A DNA stretch of 64,000 nucleotides, from contig NZ_WVIC01000003.1 of the NCBI RefSeq assembly GCF_009939295.1, positions 112,781-176,780 on the forward strand, in the 5' to 3' direction. A model generated the notes under the pieces. It did not search any database and was not told the DNA's origin. It saw only the letters and a list, made by a program, of their open reading frames with translations. This stretch comes from Petrachloros mirabilis ULC683 (GTDB lineage: Bacteria; Cyanobacteriota; Cyanobacteriia; Thermosynechococcales; Thermosynechococcaceae). Of this stretch, positions 27,618 to 36,125 are shown piece after piece. Numbering within the stretch: position 1 is the stretch's first letter; each line of letters starts with the position of its first letter. Position numbers and translations under genes: made by a program.

Positions 27618-28890
27618 AGACCTTGACTTCGGGAATAGGAACCACAAACTGCCCGCCCCACTCTCCAATGAAACTCATTTGCTTCATGATTTCATCCTTG
27701 AAATTCCAGGGCAGAATCAACACATAGTCTGGTTTGGTTTCAGCAATTTTTTCTGGCGCATAAATGGGAATATGGGTTCCCGGTAAATACATGCCTTGCT
27801 TGTAGGGATTGCGATCCACCGTATATTCCAGAAAATCAGTGCGGATGCCACAGTAGTTTAAGAGCGTATTCCCTTTCCCCGGCGCACCGTAGCCCACGAT
27901 CACTTTACCCGCTTTTTTTGCTTGAATTAGAAAATCAAGCAGGTTTCGTTTTGTGGCTTGCACTTGAGCGGAAAACTGAGCATACCGCTCTAGGGTTGTG
28001 AAGCCATCGTTTTCTTCGTGGGCTCTTAAGGCTGCCACGCGATTGCAAACGGGCTTGGAAATATCTTCGCTATGGCGAGCATACACGCGCAGGGAACCGC
28101 CATGGGTGGGCAGTTCCTCCACATCAAAGAGGGTCATCCCATGAGCTGCAAAAATTTTTTCAATGGCAATAAAGCTGTGGTAGCAGAAATGCTCATGGTA
28201 AATGGTGTCAAACTGATTTGACTCCATTAAACGCAGGAGATGTTGAAATTCTCCGGTTGCGACCCCCTGGGGCTTCAGCAAGCGTTTGATTCCGGCCACA
28301 AAGTCATTTAAGTCGGGCACATGGGCAAGGACATTGTTGGCCACAATTAGATCCGCCTGCTTGCCCTGCTGAACTAGCTTGTGGGCACAGTCCTGGCCAA
28401 AAAACTCATTTACCGTGGGAATTCCCTTAGACAACGCCACCTGGGCAATATTGGCGGCAGGTTCCACCCCCAGTACAGGAATTCCTTTTTCTAGAAAGTA
28501 TTGCAGCAGGTAGCCATCGTTGCTGGCTAGCTCAACCACTTGGCTGCTGGCATTAAGGGAGAACCGGTCTACCATCAAGTCGGTATAAACTCTAGCATGT
28601 TGCAGCCAGCTCTCTGCATAGGAGGAAAAGTAAGCATATTCGGTAAAGATATGCTCCGGGCTGACATATTCTTGTAGCTGAACCAGAAAGCAGCGATCGC
28701 ACACATAGACCCGAAGTGGATAAAACGGCTCCATCTGGTTGAGCTGCGATAAACTCACATAGCTCTCGCACAAGGGCGACATCCCCAGATCAACCACAGT
28801 ATGGGTAAGCGGAGCCTGGCAAAATCGGCAACAGGCTTTTTGGGTAGCAGTTACATTAGAAACCGGAACGTCTTTAATTGCCTGACTCAT
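27610..28890 (-). CDS. SAM-dependent sugar C-methyltransferase
   Basis: Start chosen at ATG 28890, preceded by AGAGG; an upstream in-frame ATG is at 28917. Domains in order: an N-terminal zinc-binding cysteine cluster (CRFCQAPL ... CDRCFLVQ), a Rossmann methyltransferase (VELASNDGYLLQYF) and a C-terminal domain with GYGAPGKGNTLLNYCG. This is the layout of NDP-hexose 3-C-methyltransferases such as TylC3. It would methylate a 4-keto sugar at C3. Confidence 0.9.
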   Translation of the reverse strand: MSQAIKDVPVSNVTATQKACCRFCQAPLTHTVVDLGMSPLCESYVSLSQLNQMEPFYPLRVYVCDRCFLVQLQEYVSPEHIFTEYAYFSSYAESWLQHARVYTDLMVDRFSLNASSQVVELASNDGYLLQYFLEKGIPVLGVEPAANIAQVALSKGIPTVNEFFGQDCAHKLVQQGKQADLIVANNVLAHVPDLNDFVAGIKRLLKPQGVATGEFQHLLRLMESNQFDTIYHEHFCYHSFIAIEKIFAAHGMTLFDVEELPTHGGSLRVYARHSEDISKPVCNRVAALRAHEENDGFTTLERYAQFSAQVQATKRNLLDFLIQAKKAGKVIVGYGAPGKGNTLLNYCGIRTDFLEYTVDRNPYKQGMYLPGTHIPIYAPEKIAETKPDYVLILPWNFKDEIMKQMSFIGEWGGQFVVPIPEVKVYA

Positions 28891-28961
28891 ACAAAACCTC
28901 TGGACGGGAAACCCCAAAAATCAAATCAGGAAACACCTGAAAGCCACAAAATTGCATAATG

Positions 28962-30008
28962 TTATAGTGGCAAAATATTTTCATTCTGTCGAGACCAAAA
29001 AAAATTTGGATCAATTTGCTGTGTTTTAATCAAATATTGAAGTTGCTTGAGCCGCGTAAATCCTCGAAAAAAGAAGACATCTGAACATAAATCTATCTGA
29101 GAAAATAAATCAAATAATTGTATGGCTCCCAGTCTGGCATTCCAGTCACACTTAAATCCAGGTAGCACTTTAATTTTTTCAAAAGAGACTCGATAACTAC
29201 GATTATCTGAACCACTATCGCCAAAACTGAGCTGACAACCCTCAAAAATTTCAGCGACGATCTCGGCAATTTCTTTCACCTGATAGTTTTGAGCAGAGTC
29301 TCCAACATTAAAAATCTGATTGTGAACCAGATCCCGTGGAGCCTCAAGGGCACAAACAATTGCCTTACAAATATCCAGAGCATGCACCAGTGGACGCCAT
29401 GGTGTCCCGTCACTGATCATTTTGATTTCCTGAGTCGTCCAGGCGTAGCCAGCCAGATTGTTTAAGACAATATCAAAACGCATTCTAGGAGATGCCCCAT
29501 AGGCTGTGGCATTTCTTAGAAAGGTTGGCGAGAAATGGTCATCAGCCATAGCCTGTAAATCCTGCTCGACCAAGGTTTTGCAAATAGCATAAATAGTCTG
29601 AGGATTGGGAGGGGATTTCTCAGTAATTTCATCTTCAGTGGCAACTCCATAGACACTGCAAGATGACATGTAGATAAATCGATCAATGCCGGCTAATTTG
29701 GCCAGGTTTGCCAGATGAACTGACCCCTTATGATTAATATCGTAGGTAATGTTTGGAGACAGTTGCCCAGTCGGATCATTGGACAACTCTGCCATATGCA
29801 CAACGGCATCAATCTGCTGGAGATCCCCAGGGGTAAGATGGCGAATATCTTTGTTTAAGGTGTGGGCAGTTTGTGCTGCACCATTGTAAAGCCACCCCGA
29901 TTTATAAAATCCAGTATCAACAGCCAGGACTTCGTAACCTTTTCGTAACAAAGTTGGGGCAAGCAAGGAACCCAGGTATCCTTCGGTTCCCGTGACTAGT
30001 ACTTTCAT
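28962..30008 (-). CDS. NAD-dependent sugar epimerase/dehydratase (SDR)
   Basis: 348 residues, first gene of the sugar operon. VLVTGTEGYLGSLLAPTL is the extended-SDR Rossmann motif; MSSCSVYG and YAICK supply the catalytic Ser and YxxxK. It acts on a nucleotide sugar (reduction, epimerisation or dehydration not distinguishable). Its 3' third (about residues 295-348) is AT-rich and less typical. Confidence 0.87.
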   Translation of the reverse strand: MKVLVTGTEGYLGSLLAPTLLRKGYEVLAVDTGFYKSGWLYNGAAQTAHTLNKDIRHLTPGDLQQIDAVVHMAELSNDPTGQLSPNITYDINHKGSVHLANLAKLAGIDRFIYMSSCSVYGVATEDEITEKSPPNPQTIYAICKTLVEQDLQAMADDHFSPTFLRNATAYGASPRMRFDIVLNNLAGYAWTTQEIKMISDGTPWRPLVHALDICKAIVCALEAPRDLVHNQIFNVGDSAQNYQVKEIAEIVAEIFEGCQLSFGDSGSDNRSYRVSFEKIKVLPGFKCDWNARLGAIQLFDLFSQIDLCSDVFFFRGFTRLKQLQYLIKTQQIDPNFFWSRQNENILPL

Positions 30009-30213
30009 AGACCTATGCTCTAACTCGCCCTCAAGAAATTAACTGTCAACTTGCTAGGGTTGCCCATGGCGCCGATCATAAAGCCCCTCTCAACTATGGC
30101 AAATCAAACCGCAATCCTCAAGGGATACTTTCAGACAGGTCTTAGAAGACGGATGCCCATGCTACCCGCACCCCACAGATGAGCCACCCGCAAGAAATTT
30201 TTCCAATTCACTT

Positions 30214-30232
30214 GCAATTGCTAGTCATTCTC
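30214..30232 (-). promoter_or_regulatory. Possible Fur box upstream of the porin
   Basis: On the minus strand GAGAATGACTAGCAATTGC matches 12 of 19 positions of the classical Fur consensus. It lies about 150 bases before the porin start, in the 375-bp gap between the porin and the divergent sugar operon. Iron-regulated porins make the site plausible; no binding data are available. The rest of the gap is AT-rich promoter-like sequence with no gene. Confidence 0.4.
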
Positions 30233-30383
30233 AATTAATCTACTTAATTAGAGCAATAATTCTCGTTAAACCATTGGGATAATTTAACGACTTCTCTGGT
30301 GCGGGACTAGCTTGAGCCGATTGAAGACATCGGCTCAGTGCTTCTGTTGCTCTATATCTAGGATTGTGAGGAGTTATTGAATT

Positions 30384-32051
30384 ATGGTCTTGTTATCAAA
30401 AGCATTCTTTGGCGCTGGCTCAGTCTGTGTAGCCCTAGGCTTGTTAGGAGCAGGGGCACCTGCTCTAGCTCAATCTACTGAATTATCGTTTTCCGACACC
30501 TTAGGCTGGGAAGCGAGTTCGATAGATCAAATTGATCTTTATGACGATGACATGGCTCAGGTGACCTCGGTGTCTCAATTATCGGATGTGCAGCCCACCG
30601 ACTGGGCCTTTCAAGCTCTGCAATCTTTGGTGGAGCGCTACGGCTGTATCGCTGGGTATCCCGATAGCACCTTTCGGGGCAATCGCGCTGCGACTCGCTA
30701 TGAACTCGCGGCTGCGCTCAACGCCTGCCTGGATAACGTCAGCGATCGCTTTGCCACCCGCGAAGATCTAGAGGCGATTCGGGCGCTGCAAGAAGAATTT
30801 GCGGCTGAACTTGCTACTCTGCGTGGTCGAGTCGATTCCCTGGAAGCCCGTACTGCAACCATAGAGGCGCAGCAGTTTTCCACCACCACCAAGCTGAGTG
30901 GGGAAGCCATTTTCACGGGTGGGATTGCCATTGATGACTCTGATGAGGGATTTTCAGGCTCTGCAACAACACCAAGAGGTAATGGACCTGACCGCTTTTT
31001 TGCCGCCTACCGCTCTCGGTTAGCTTTTGATACCAGCTTTACGGGGCGCGATCGCTTACGGGTGCGCTTGCAATCGGGCAACATTCCGAGCATGGAAAAT
31101 CCGACAGGTACCCGGATGGCACGGCTGGGCTATGCAGCCGATACAGGTAATAATGTTGAACTAAACAAACTTTTCTACAGCTTTCCGGTGGGTTCCCAAG
31201 GCCGTGCCATTGTGCATGCCTTTGGGGGTGACTTTACCGATTTGCTCCCCACCTTTAATCCATACTTAGCCAGTGGTGGCAGTGGCGCGCTGTCGCGCTA
31301 TGCTCGCTACAATCCTTCCCTGCGTCAGGGCGGGGGGAGTGCCAGTGCAGGCGCAAGTTTTACCTATAAGTTTAACGATGCTTTTAGCATTGGCCTGGGC
31401 TATCTGGCCGATCAAGCAAATGAGTCTACTGGGCCAAATCGTGGCTTTATAGATGGCAGCTATGCAGCCATCGCCCAAATTGCCGTGACGCCAGTTGAAA
31501 ATGTTGCCTTTGGTTTGAACTATATTCGCAGCAATGATCGACCTGGCAATGTAGATGTGACAAGCAGCACTGGTAGCAACCTGACTCGACAGCCGTTTAC
31601 CAATAATACGCGAACCTCCGCCGATCATCTGGGTTTCCAGTTCACAGCGTCCCCAGCAGAATTTGTGAACTTCTCGGGCTGGTTTGGCTATACTTTCTCT
31701 CGATCTGAGGTTACAGGAGATAACCGTAGGGCAGAGTTTCTGCACTGGATGGTCTCTGCTCAGTTCCCTGGTATTCTCCGGGAACGAGATCTGGCCTATG
31801 TTTCCTTTGGCCAGCAGCCATACATTGTCAACTCCACGGGGATGGCCGCCCTAGCCAACAACAACGGTCGGGATCCTGACCCCAACTTCCACCTAGAGGC
31901 TGGGTACAAGTTCCCCGTCAACCGCAATATTCACATTACCCCAGGCGTAATTGTGATTTTCAATGCTGAGAATGGCCGACTGGTCACGAATCTCGGCTCG
32001 AATAATGACACCGTGATTGTGCCTGTGATTCGGACAACCTTCTCGTTCTAG
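30384..32051 (+). CDS. Outer-membrane iron-uptake porin (SLH + OprB type)
   Basis: 555 residues with GAGGAG 13-18 bases before ATG. Signal peptide ends ...APALAQ. An SLH domain (about 75-125: VQPTDWAFQALQSLVERYG, FRGNRAATRYELAAALN) anchors the protein to peptidoglycan-linked polymer; a short coiled coil follows (LATLRGRVDSLEARTATIE), then an OprB-like beta barrel ending in VIRTTFSF with the terminal Phe typical of outer-membrane proteins. It belongs to the major cyanobacterial porin family implicated in uptake of inorganic iron and small solutes. Confidence 0.93.
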   Translation: MVLLSKAFFGAGSVCVALGLLGAGAPALAQSTELSFSDTLGWEASSIDQIDLYDDDMAQVTSVSQLSDVQPTDWAFQALQSLVERYGCIAGYPDSTFRGNRAATRYELAAALNACLDNVSDRFATREDLEAIRALQEEFAAELATLRGRVDSLEARTATIEAQQFSTTTKLSGEAIFTGGIAIDDSDEGFSGSATTPRGNGPDRFFAAYRSRLAFDTSFTGRDRLRVRLQSGNIPSMENPTGTRMARLGYAADTGNNVELNKLFYSFPVGSQGRAIVHAFGGDFTDLLPTFNPYLASGGSGALSRYARYNPSLRQGGGSASAGASFTYKFNDAFSIGLGYLADQANESTGPNRGFIDGSYAAIAQIAVTPVENVAFGLNYIRSNDRPGNVDVTSSTGSNLTRQPFTNNTRTSADHLGFQFTASPAEFVNFSGWFGYTFSRSEVTGDNRRAEFLHWMVSAQFPGILRERDLAYVSFGQQPYIVNSTGMAALANNNGRDPDPNFHLEAGYKFPVNRNIHITPGVIVIFNAENGRLVTNLGSNNDTVIVPVIRTTFSF

Positions 32052-32054
32052 TGA

Positions 32055-32160
32055 TCCGTGAGTTCGGTAGCTCTCGCCTGCCCTCACCCCAACCCCTCTC
32101 CCAACATTACGCCTTGCAGGCACGCCCTACGAGGGGAGAGGGGCTAGAACCTTGAATTGC
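32055..32160. repeat. Partial copy of the modB-type miniature element
   Basis: Begins ccgtgagttcggtagctctc and continues gcctgccctcaccccaaccc, as in the modB element, but is cut off before the second TIR. Its central palindrome is interrupted by a 25-bp insert (32109-32133) also seen at 44382-44406. Lies directly after the porin stop. Confidence 0.75.
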
Positions 32161-32242
32161 GTCAAAAATGACTTGCGGTACTTCGTGGCATTAGACTTTG
32201 GGGTTCGTGACTTATCCAGTCTGCGATTCTGACAATTAGCGC

Positions 32243-32542
32243 CTAGCTTTGAGAACGGAACCAATCCTGTAGATCGGCAGGCTGCGAAAAATCGAGTAGT
32301 GCTTCTCCCAAGGATTCAAGGTCAGGCAAGGACAGCGCCTGAACCTGTGCCTGCATCGCTGGTGATACCGTACCAAAGCGACGGGTCAGCAGACGCAGGA
32401 CAAGCTGCGCTTCGCCTTCCTGTCTGCCTTCTTGTCTACCTTCTTGCAGAGCCTCTTGATATACCTTGGTTTTTCTAAGTTCACTGAGCCCAAACATTCG
32501 CTCTATCTCCACTCGACTAAGCTGAGGGAATTTGTAAATCAT
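32243..32542 (-). pseudogene. C-terminal remnant of an Rpn/DUF2887-type protein (DUF4351)
   Basis: 99 residues. IIYKFPQLSR-like start (MIYKFPQLSRVEIERMFG) followed by EGRQEGRQEGEAQLVLRLLTRRFG and a DUF4351 segment is the usual C-terminus of much longer cyanobacterial recombination-promoting-nuclease/DUF2887 proteins. The nuclease part is absent, so it is most likely a remnant, though it could still be translated as a short protein. Confidence 0.65.
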
Positions 32543-32573
32543 GATTGTCTCTAATTGATCGTCACATTCCTAC

Positions 32574-33101
32574 ATGCACATGCTTTATCAAGATTATTTG
32601 ATTCGAGCCTGGCAGCCGCGCGATCGCACCCCTGCTGCTGAAATAATCCATACTGTTCTGAGAGAGTACGGCCTGGGGTGGGAGCCCACCGGAGCCGACC
32701 AAGATGTACTAGAGGTCGAAACCTGCTATCTGGCCAGGGGGGGTGAATTTTGGGTGGTGGAGCAAGGGGGTCAGCTTGTCGGCACCAGTGCCTACTATCC
32801 GATTGAGCGGGGTATTCAGGCCGTGGAAATTCGCAAGATGTATTTGTTGCCCCAGGTGCGAGGGCAGGGGCTAGGGTCGTTTTTGTTGCAGCAGCTAGAG
32901 GCTCGGATTGCGGCGCGAGGCTACCAGCAAATCTGGATCGAGACGGCTTCAGTGCTCAAAGAAGCGGTGGCACTCTATGAACGCTGGGGGTATCAACCAG
33001 CGACGGGGGTGGAAACAACGCGGTGCGATCGCGTCTACGTCAAATCCACTTTCACCGTTGCTCTAAAAGACCTTCCACAATCCGCACTAGGCGATCTGTA
33101 G
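32574..33101 (+). CDS. GNAT-family N-acetyltransferase
   Basis: 175 residues. The acetyl-CoA loop is LLPQVRGQGLGSFLLQQLE (V-R-G-Q-G-L-G), followed by YERWGYQPATG, the usual motif B end. It acetylates an unknown amine. A truncated relative sits at 20055-20228. Its 3' end overlaps by 50 bases the convergent coiled-coil ORF. Confidence 0.9.
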   Translation: MHMLYQDYLIRAWQPRDRTPAAEIIHTVLREYGLGWEPTGADQDVLEVETCYLARGGEFWVVEQGGQLVGTSAYYPIERGIQAVEIRKMYLLPQVRGQGLGSFLLQQLEARIAARGYQQIWIETASVLKEAVALYERWGYQPATGVETTRCDRVYVKSTFTVALKDLPQSALGDL

Positions 33102-33351
33102 TTTCTGCCTGCCGTTGTGACTGCTGCTCAAACAAGGTCGCCAGGCGACTGATGTTTTGTTCTTGCTGTTCAGTTGTCTGAGCCACTCGTTCAGTTGTCT
33201 GAGCCACTCGTTCAGTTGTCTGAGCCACTCGTTCAGTTGTCTGAGCCACTCGGTCAATTGTCTGTCTAATGTCAGTCAGTCCCTCGGTCAAGCGCCCCAC
33301 TTGATCGATCAGGATGTCGAGCTTGCCGTTGCCATTGGCTGCAGCCATCAA
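33052..33351 (-). CDS. Small coiled-coil protein with heptad repeats
   Basis: 99 residues, nearly all helical: LDILIDQVGRLTEGLTDIRQ, then four copies of RVAQTTE and a tail ending LVRIVEGLLEQR. Short proteins of this type are common in cyanobacteria; no function is known. Encoded by 21-bp tandem repeats. It overlaps the GNAT 3' end tail to tail, which slightly lowers confidence. Confidence 0.6.
   Translation of the reverse strand: MMAAANGNGKLDILIDQVGRLTEGLTDIRQTIDRVAQTTERVAQTTERVAQTTERVAQTTEQQEQNISRLATLFEQQSQRQAETTDRLVRIVEGLLEQR
33170..33253. repeat. Four 21-bp tandem repeats
   Basis: Four near-perfect units of tcagttgtctgagccactcgt in direct tandem. They encode the RVAQTTE heptads on the minus strand. 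No spacers, so not a CRISPR array. Confidence 0.9.
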
Positions 33352-33544
33352 GATATTTCCGAGTATCTCCTTGGATTATATTCCTTGGATGGCATTACCG
33401 AACTTTTTGTTGAGACAGTAGATCCACAGATATCTGAGCCACTCGCTGATATCTTCGGTTTTCGTGTTGTACAGCCTTGGTTGTGAGTTGAGGCCGCGGT
33501 TTGGAGGCCATCTACAAGGATCCTAGAAGCAAACGGGCAATGTT

Positions 33545-33796
33545 TCAAACCCTTTGAATGAGCGACCCGTCTAAGTCTCCCAACTGCTGCACAAACAGCG
33601 AGCGCCGATCGGCACTCAGGCGTTCGTCCCGCAGAGCGGCTTCAACGTCAACATAGCGAGTTAAAAACCAGTAGCCCAGTGCTTCAGAATAATGCACTGG
33701 GTCTTCTGAGCGCATTTGCTGGTAGAGCATATAGGGATTTTGCAAAGCTGCTGGTGAGAATAAGTCGTAGGCAGGTGATTGAATATCCGACAGCAT
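33545..33796 (-). pseudogene. N-terminal fragment of a cytochrome P450
   Basis: 83 residues from ATG 33796 (AGGAG nine bases upstream). YDLFSPAALQNPYMLYQQMR, DPVHYSEALGYWFLTRY and AALRDERLSADRR match the first 80 residues of bacterial P450s. The frame stops at QRV and no I-helix, ExxR or haem-cysteine region follows; 33352-33544 holds no recognisable continuation. A broken gene with an intact start. Confidence 0.75.
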
Positions 33797-33986
33797 GGTG
33801 GTGTCTCCTGGATTTAGAGTAAAGGTCAGTTCACTGATCAGGAATACGCCATTCATGTCAAGGTGGATTTCTCGTAAAAAATGTTGTAGGAAAGAAAACT
33901 GTCTCATAGAGATCCAATTAGTTGAAAGCGGCGTACAGCTTTTTGAAACCCGGCACTAAATCCTATCCTTTCTGCTCTTAACCCCA

Positions 33987-34406
33987 ATGACAGCCCCAAC
34001 AACACCCGCAAACATGCCTACCCCTGAATTCATTCAAGGGACAGTCGATCAGTATTTCAAAGCTACCCAGTCAGACAACCGAGTCGAAGCGATGGTGGCT
34101 TGCTTTGCTCCAGATAGCGTTAGCTATGACCCGGCAGAAGAGCCACCCCTACAGGGTCAAGATGCCCTGCGGCAGTACTTTGGCGGTATAGCTTCTCTAT
34201 TTGCCACCGTGGCGCTTACCCCTGAATTTGTTGCCATCAATGGCAACCAAGCCGCAGTTAAATGGTGTGGGCAGGGCATTAGCCACACTGGCCGTACGGT
34301 CACCTTTGAAGGCATTGACCTGTTTGAAATCAATACAGCCGGTAAAATTCAGTCTTTGCGGGCTTACTGGAATCCTGCCGCTCTCCTGGCCGAGCTGCAA
34401 AGGTAG
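33987..34406 (+). CDS. NTF2/SnoaL-like protein
   Basis: 139 residues. VDQYFKATQSDNRVEAMVAC, DSVSYDPAEEPPLQGQDALR and FEINTAGKIQSLRAYWNP follow the cone-shaped SnoaL/NTF2-like fold, often an isomerase, cyclase or ketosteroid-binding domain. No catalytic assignment is possible. It sits between a P450 fragment and an SRPBCC gene, a mix that hints at a former small-molecule pathway. Confidence 0.82.
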   Translation: MTAPTTPANMPTPEFIQGTVDQYFKATQSDNRVEAMVACFAPDSVSYDPAEEPPLQGQDALRQYFGGIASLFATVALTPEFVAINGNQAAVKWCGQGISHTGRTVTFEGIDLFEINTAGKIQSLRAYWNPAALLAELQR

Positions 34407-34504
34407 GGATAGAAATGTCACTGGCTACTGTCAGCCCTCGACAGCCTGACTTTGATTGGCCGAAGATTTAAGCCCCCCTCCGACATCAATCACCATGGAG
34501 TCCT

Positions 34505-35020
34505 ATGGCAGATTATCAGTTTGTTACCCATTGGCAGATTGCCGCCCCCATCCAAACCGTTTGGGACGCCATTCAAGACACAGAAGCTTGGCCGCGCTGG
34601 TGGCCTGCGATCGCTTCAGTGGAACCCCTGGAAGCGGGAGACCCCAATGGGCTAGGTGCAGTCCAGCGACTGATCTGGAAAACCCCCCTGTCCTATACCC
34701 TCACCTTTGAAACTCGGATTGTGCAAATTCAAGCCCCTGAGCGGATGGAGGCCATCGCCTGTGGGGATGTGGAGGGCAAGGGAGTCTGGCAACTCTCTCC
34801 TCTCCCTGAAGGAACCGCAGTCACCTACACCTGGACAGTACGAACCACCCGGTTCTGGATGAATGGACTGGCTGCGATCGCACGTCCATTGCTGGAGTGG
34901 AACCACAACATCATCATGCGTCAGGGGGGTCAGGGACTCGCTGCCTATCTCAACACCGACCTGCTGGCCATGGATAGCATTGCCACCTCAGCCCAGAAAT
35001 CCAGCCAATATATCCCTTAA
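34505..35020 (+). CDS. SRPBCC-family (START-like) protein
   Basis: 171 residues. HWQIAAPIQTVWDAIQDTEAWPRWWPA at the N-terminus is the classic start of the polyketide-cyclase/START-like fold that encloses a hydrophobic ligand; EGTAVTYTWTVRT and a long C-terminal helix complete it. Ligand unknown. 98 bases after the SnoaL-like gene in the same direction. Confidence 0.87.
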   Translation: MADYQFVTHWQIAAPIQTVWDAIQDTEAWPRWWPAIASVEPLEAGDPNGLGAVQRLIWKTPLSYTLTFETRIVQIQAPERMEAIACGDVEGKGVWQLSPLPEGTAVTYTWTVRTTRFWMNGLAAIARPLLEWNHNIIMRQGGQGLAAYLNTDLLAMDSIATSAQKSSQYIP

Positions 35021-35159
35021 ACTGGCAACCCCACTCCACACTAGGGGTGCAAATCGCTGTGGTGCATACAGACGAAGCCAAGCGTACAGAGTGTACCCGA
35101 AACAGTCCTATGCCTTCCTCAAGAAAGATGCGTCCTTTGCATATGTCTTCAATGACTCC

Positions 35160-35375
35160 TGCCCAATGGCTCATCAACAGTTTGCTCAGCATCCCTGGTG
35201 GAATCAGCCGGGGGGATGGAAACATCTACTCAATAATCTGCGCTTAATTGTCTATGCGGAAGTACCACCCCATGTGGAATATTCCTTCACGGCTAAGGGT
35301 CGTCAAATTCAACCCGTGATGATGGCGCTGGATCAAGTCGATTCTGAGTGGTTAGAACAGGATGCTTATATTTAA
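35160..35375 (+). pseudogene. Frameshifted remnant of an HxlR-family regulator
   Basis: Two frames each hold part of an HxlR DNA-binding domain: LINSLLSIPGGIS (around 35167-35205) resembles FNxLLxxIPGIS, and in another frame AEVPPHVEYSFTAKGRQIQP (about 35259-35318) resembles the wing region ending near the stop at 35375. Neither frame gives a whole domain. The rest of the 385-bp gap between the SRPBCC gene and the Crp gene has nothing else recognisable. Confidence 0.55.
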
Positions 35376-35405
35376 TGGAGCAGATTCAACCCATGGACAG
35401 AGACT

Positions 35406-36125
35406 ATGCAGGCAACCCTTGAGCAACTGGCTCAGATTTCAGTGTTTGCCAATCTGACGGCTTCAGAGTGGGTCGATTTACAACCTCACACCCGGATCCA
35501 GCCCTACAGTCAAGGAGAGATTGTCATGCACGAACGCGATCGCCTCCCTACGCAGCTATATGCATTGCTCAGCGGTGCTTTACAAGTGGCCAAAACGGCA
35601 TTCACTGGGAAAGAAACGATTCTCCGTACCCTATCGGCGGGCGAGATTTTTGCAGCTCCTGCGTTATTAGGAGACGGCATTGCTCCAGCGACGGTCACTG
35701 CCCTACAGGACGCTCAGGTGTTAACCATCGATCGCGATGCCTTGCTGACGGCCATTCAGCGCAATCCGCAGATCGCACTCAAAATCATGGTGGTCTTTAA
35801 TCAACGGTTGCAGCAACTCCATCAAGTGGTGCATGGATTAGTCTCGGAGCGGGCGATTGTCCGATTGGCTCGCTTGATTCAATATACGGCACTAGGACAG
35901 GGTGTCGAGCAGCACGGAGAGGGCGTTTGTTTGCGAGTACTGATGCCCTATTACCAAATTGCACGCAGTATTGGCATTACCTACGAAGAATGTGTCCGTT
36001 TGTTTAAGCAATTGCAAGAGATAGTGTCCTACCATCGGGGCGGCAAGATCACCATTTTGGATGGGGAAGGGTTGGAAGCGATCGCATCTGGTCAAGGCGA
36101 TCGCACTCCAGATCCGCCTCTATGA
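35406..36125 (+). CDS. Crp/Fnr-family regulator, probably nitric-oxide responsive
   Basis: 239 residues. Cyclic-nucleotide-like sensor domain (about 10-120: FANLTASEWVDLQPHTRIQPYSQGEIV), long dimer helix and a C-terminal winged helix (YYQIARSIGITYEECVRLFKQLQ). No Fnr-type cysteine cluster is visible. It is convergent with, and overlaps by 6 bases, the NO reductase gene, so by analogy with DNR/NnrR regulators it may sense NO and control that operon; the palindrome at 40502 is a candidate site. Confidence 0.85.
   Translation: MQATLEQLAQISVFANLTASEWVDLQPHTRIQPYSQGEIVMHERDRLPTQLYALLSGALQVAKTAFTGKETILRTLSAGEIFAAPALLGDGIAPATVTALQDAQVLTIDRDALLTAIQRNPQIALKIMVVFNQRLQQLHQVVHGLVSERAIVRLARLIQYTALGQGVEQHGEGVCLRVLMPYYQIARSIGITYEECVRLFKQLQEIVSYHRGGKITILDGEGLEAIASGQGDRTPDPPL

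Noticed and set aside
33170..33253. Tandem 21-bp repeats as a possible CRISPR array
   Set aside because: Units are contiguous without spacers and encode coiled-coil heptads.
33352..33544. Plus-strand reading LYSLDGITELFVETVDPQ as a gene end
   Set aside because: Not recognisable, and the upstream part of that frame is antisense to the coiled-coil repeats; may be decayed sequence.
34863..35375. 170-codon ORF overlapping the SRPBCC gene
   Set aside because: The first 50 codons are an out-of-frame reading of the SRPBCC gene; only the end resembles HxlR, so it is treated as a remnant.
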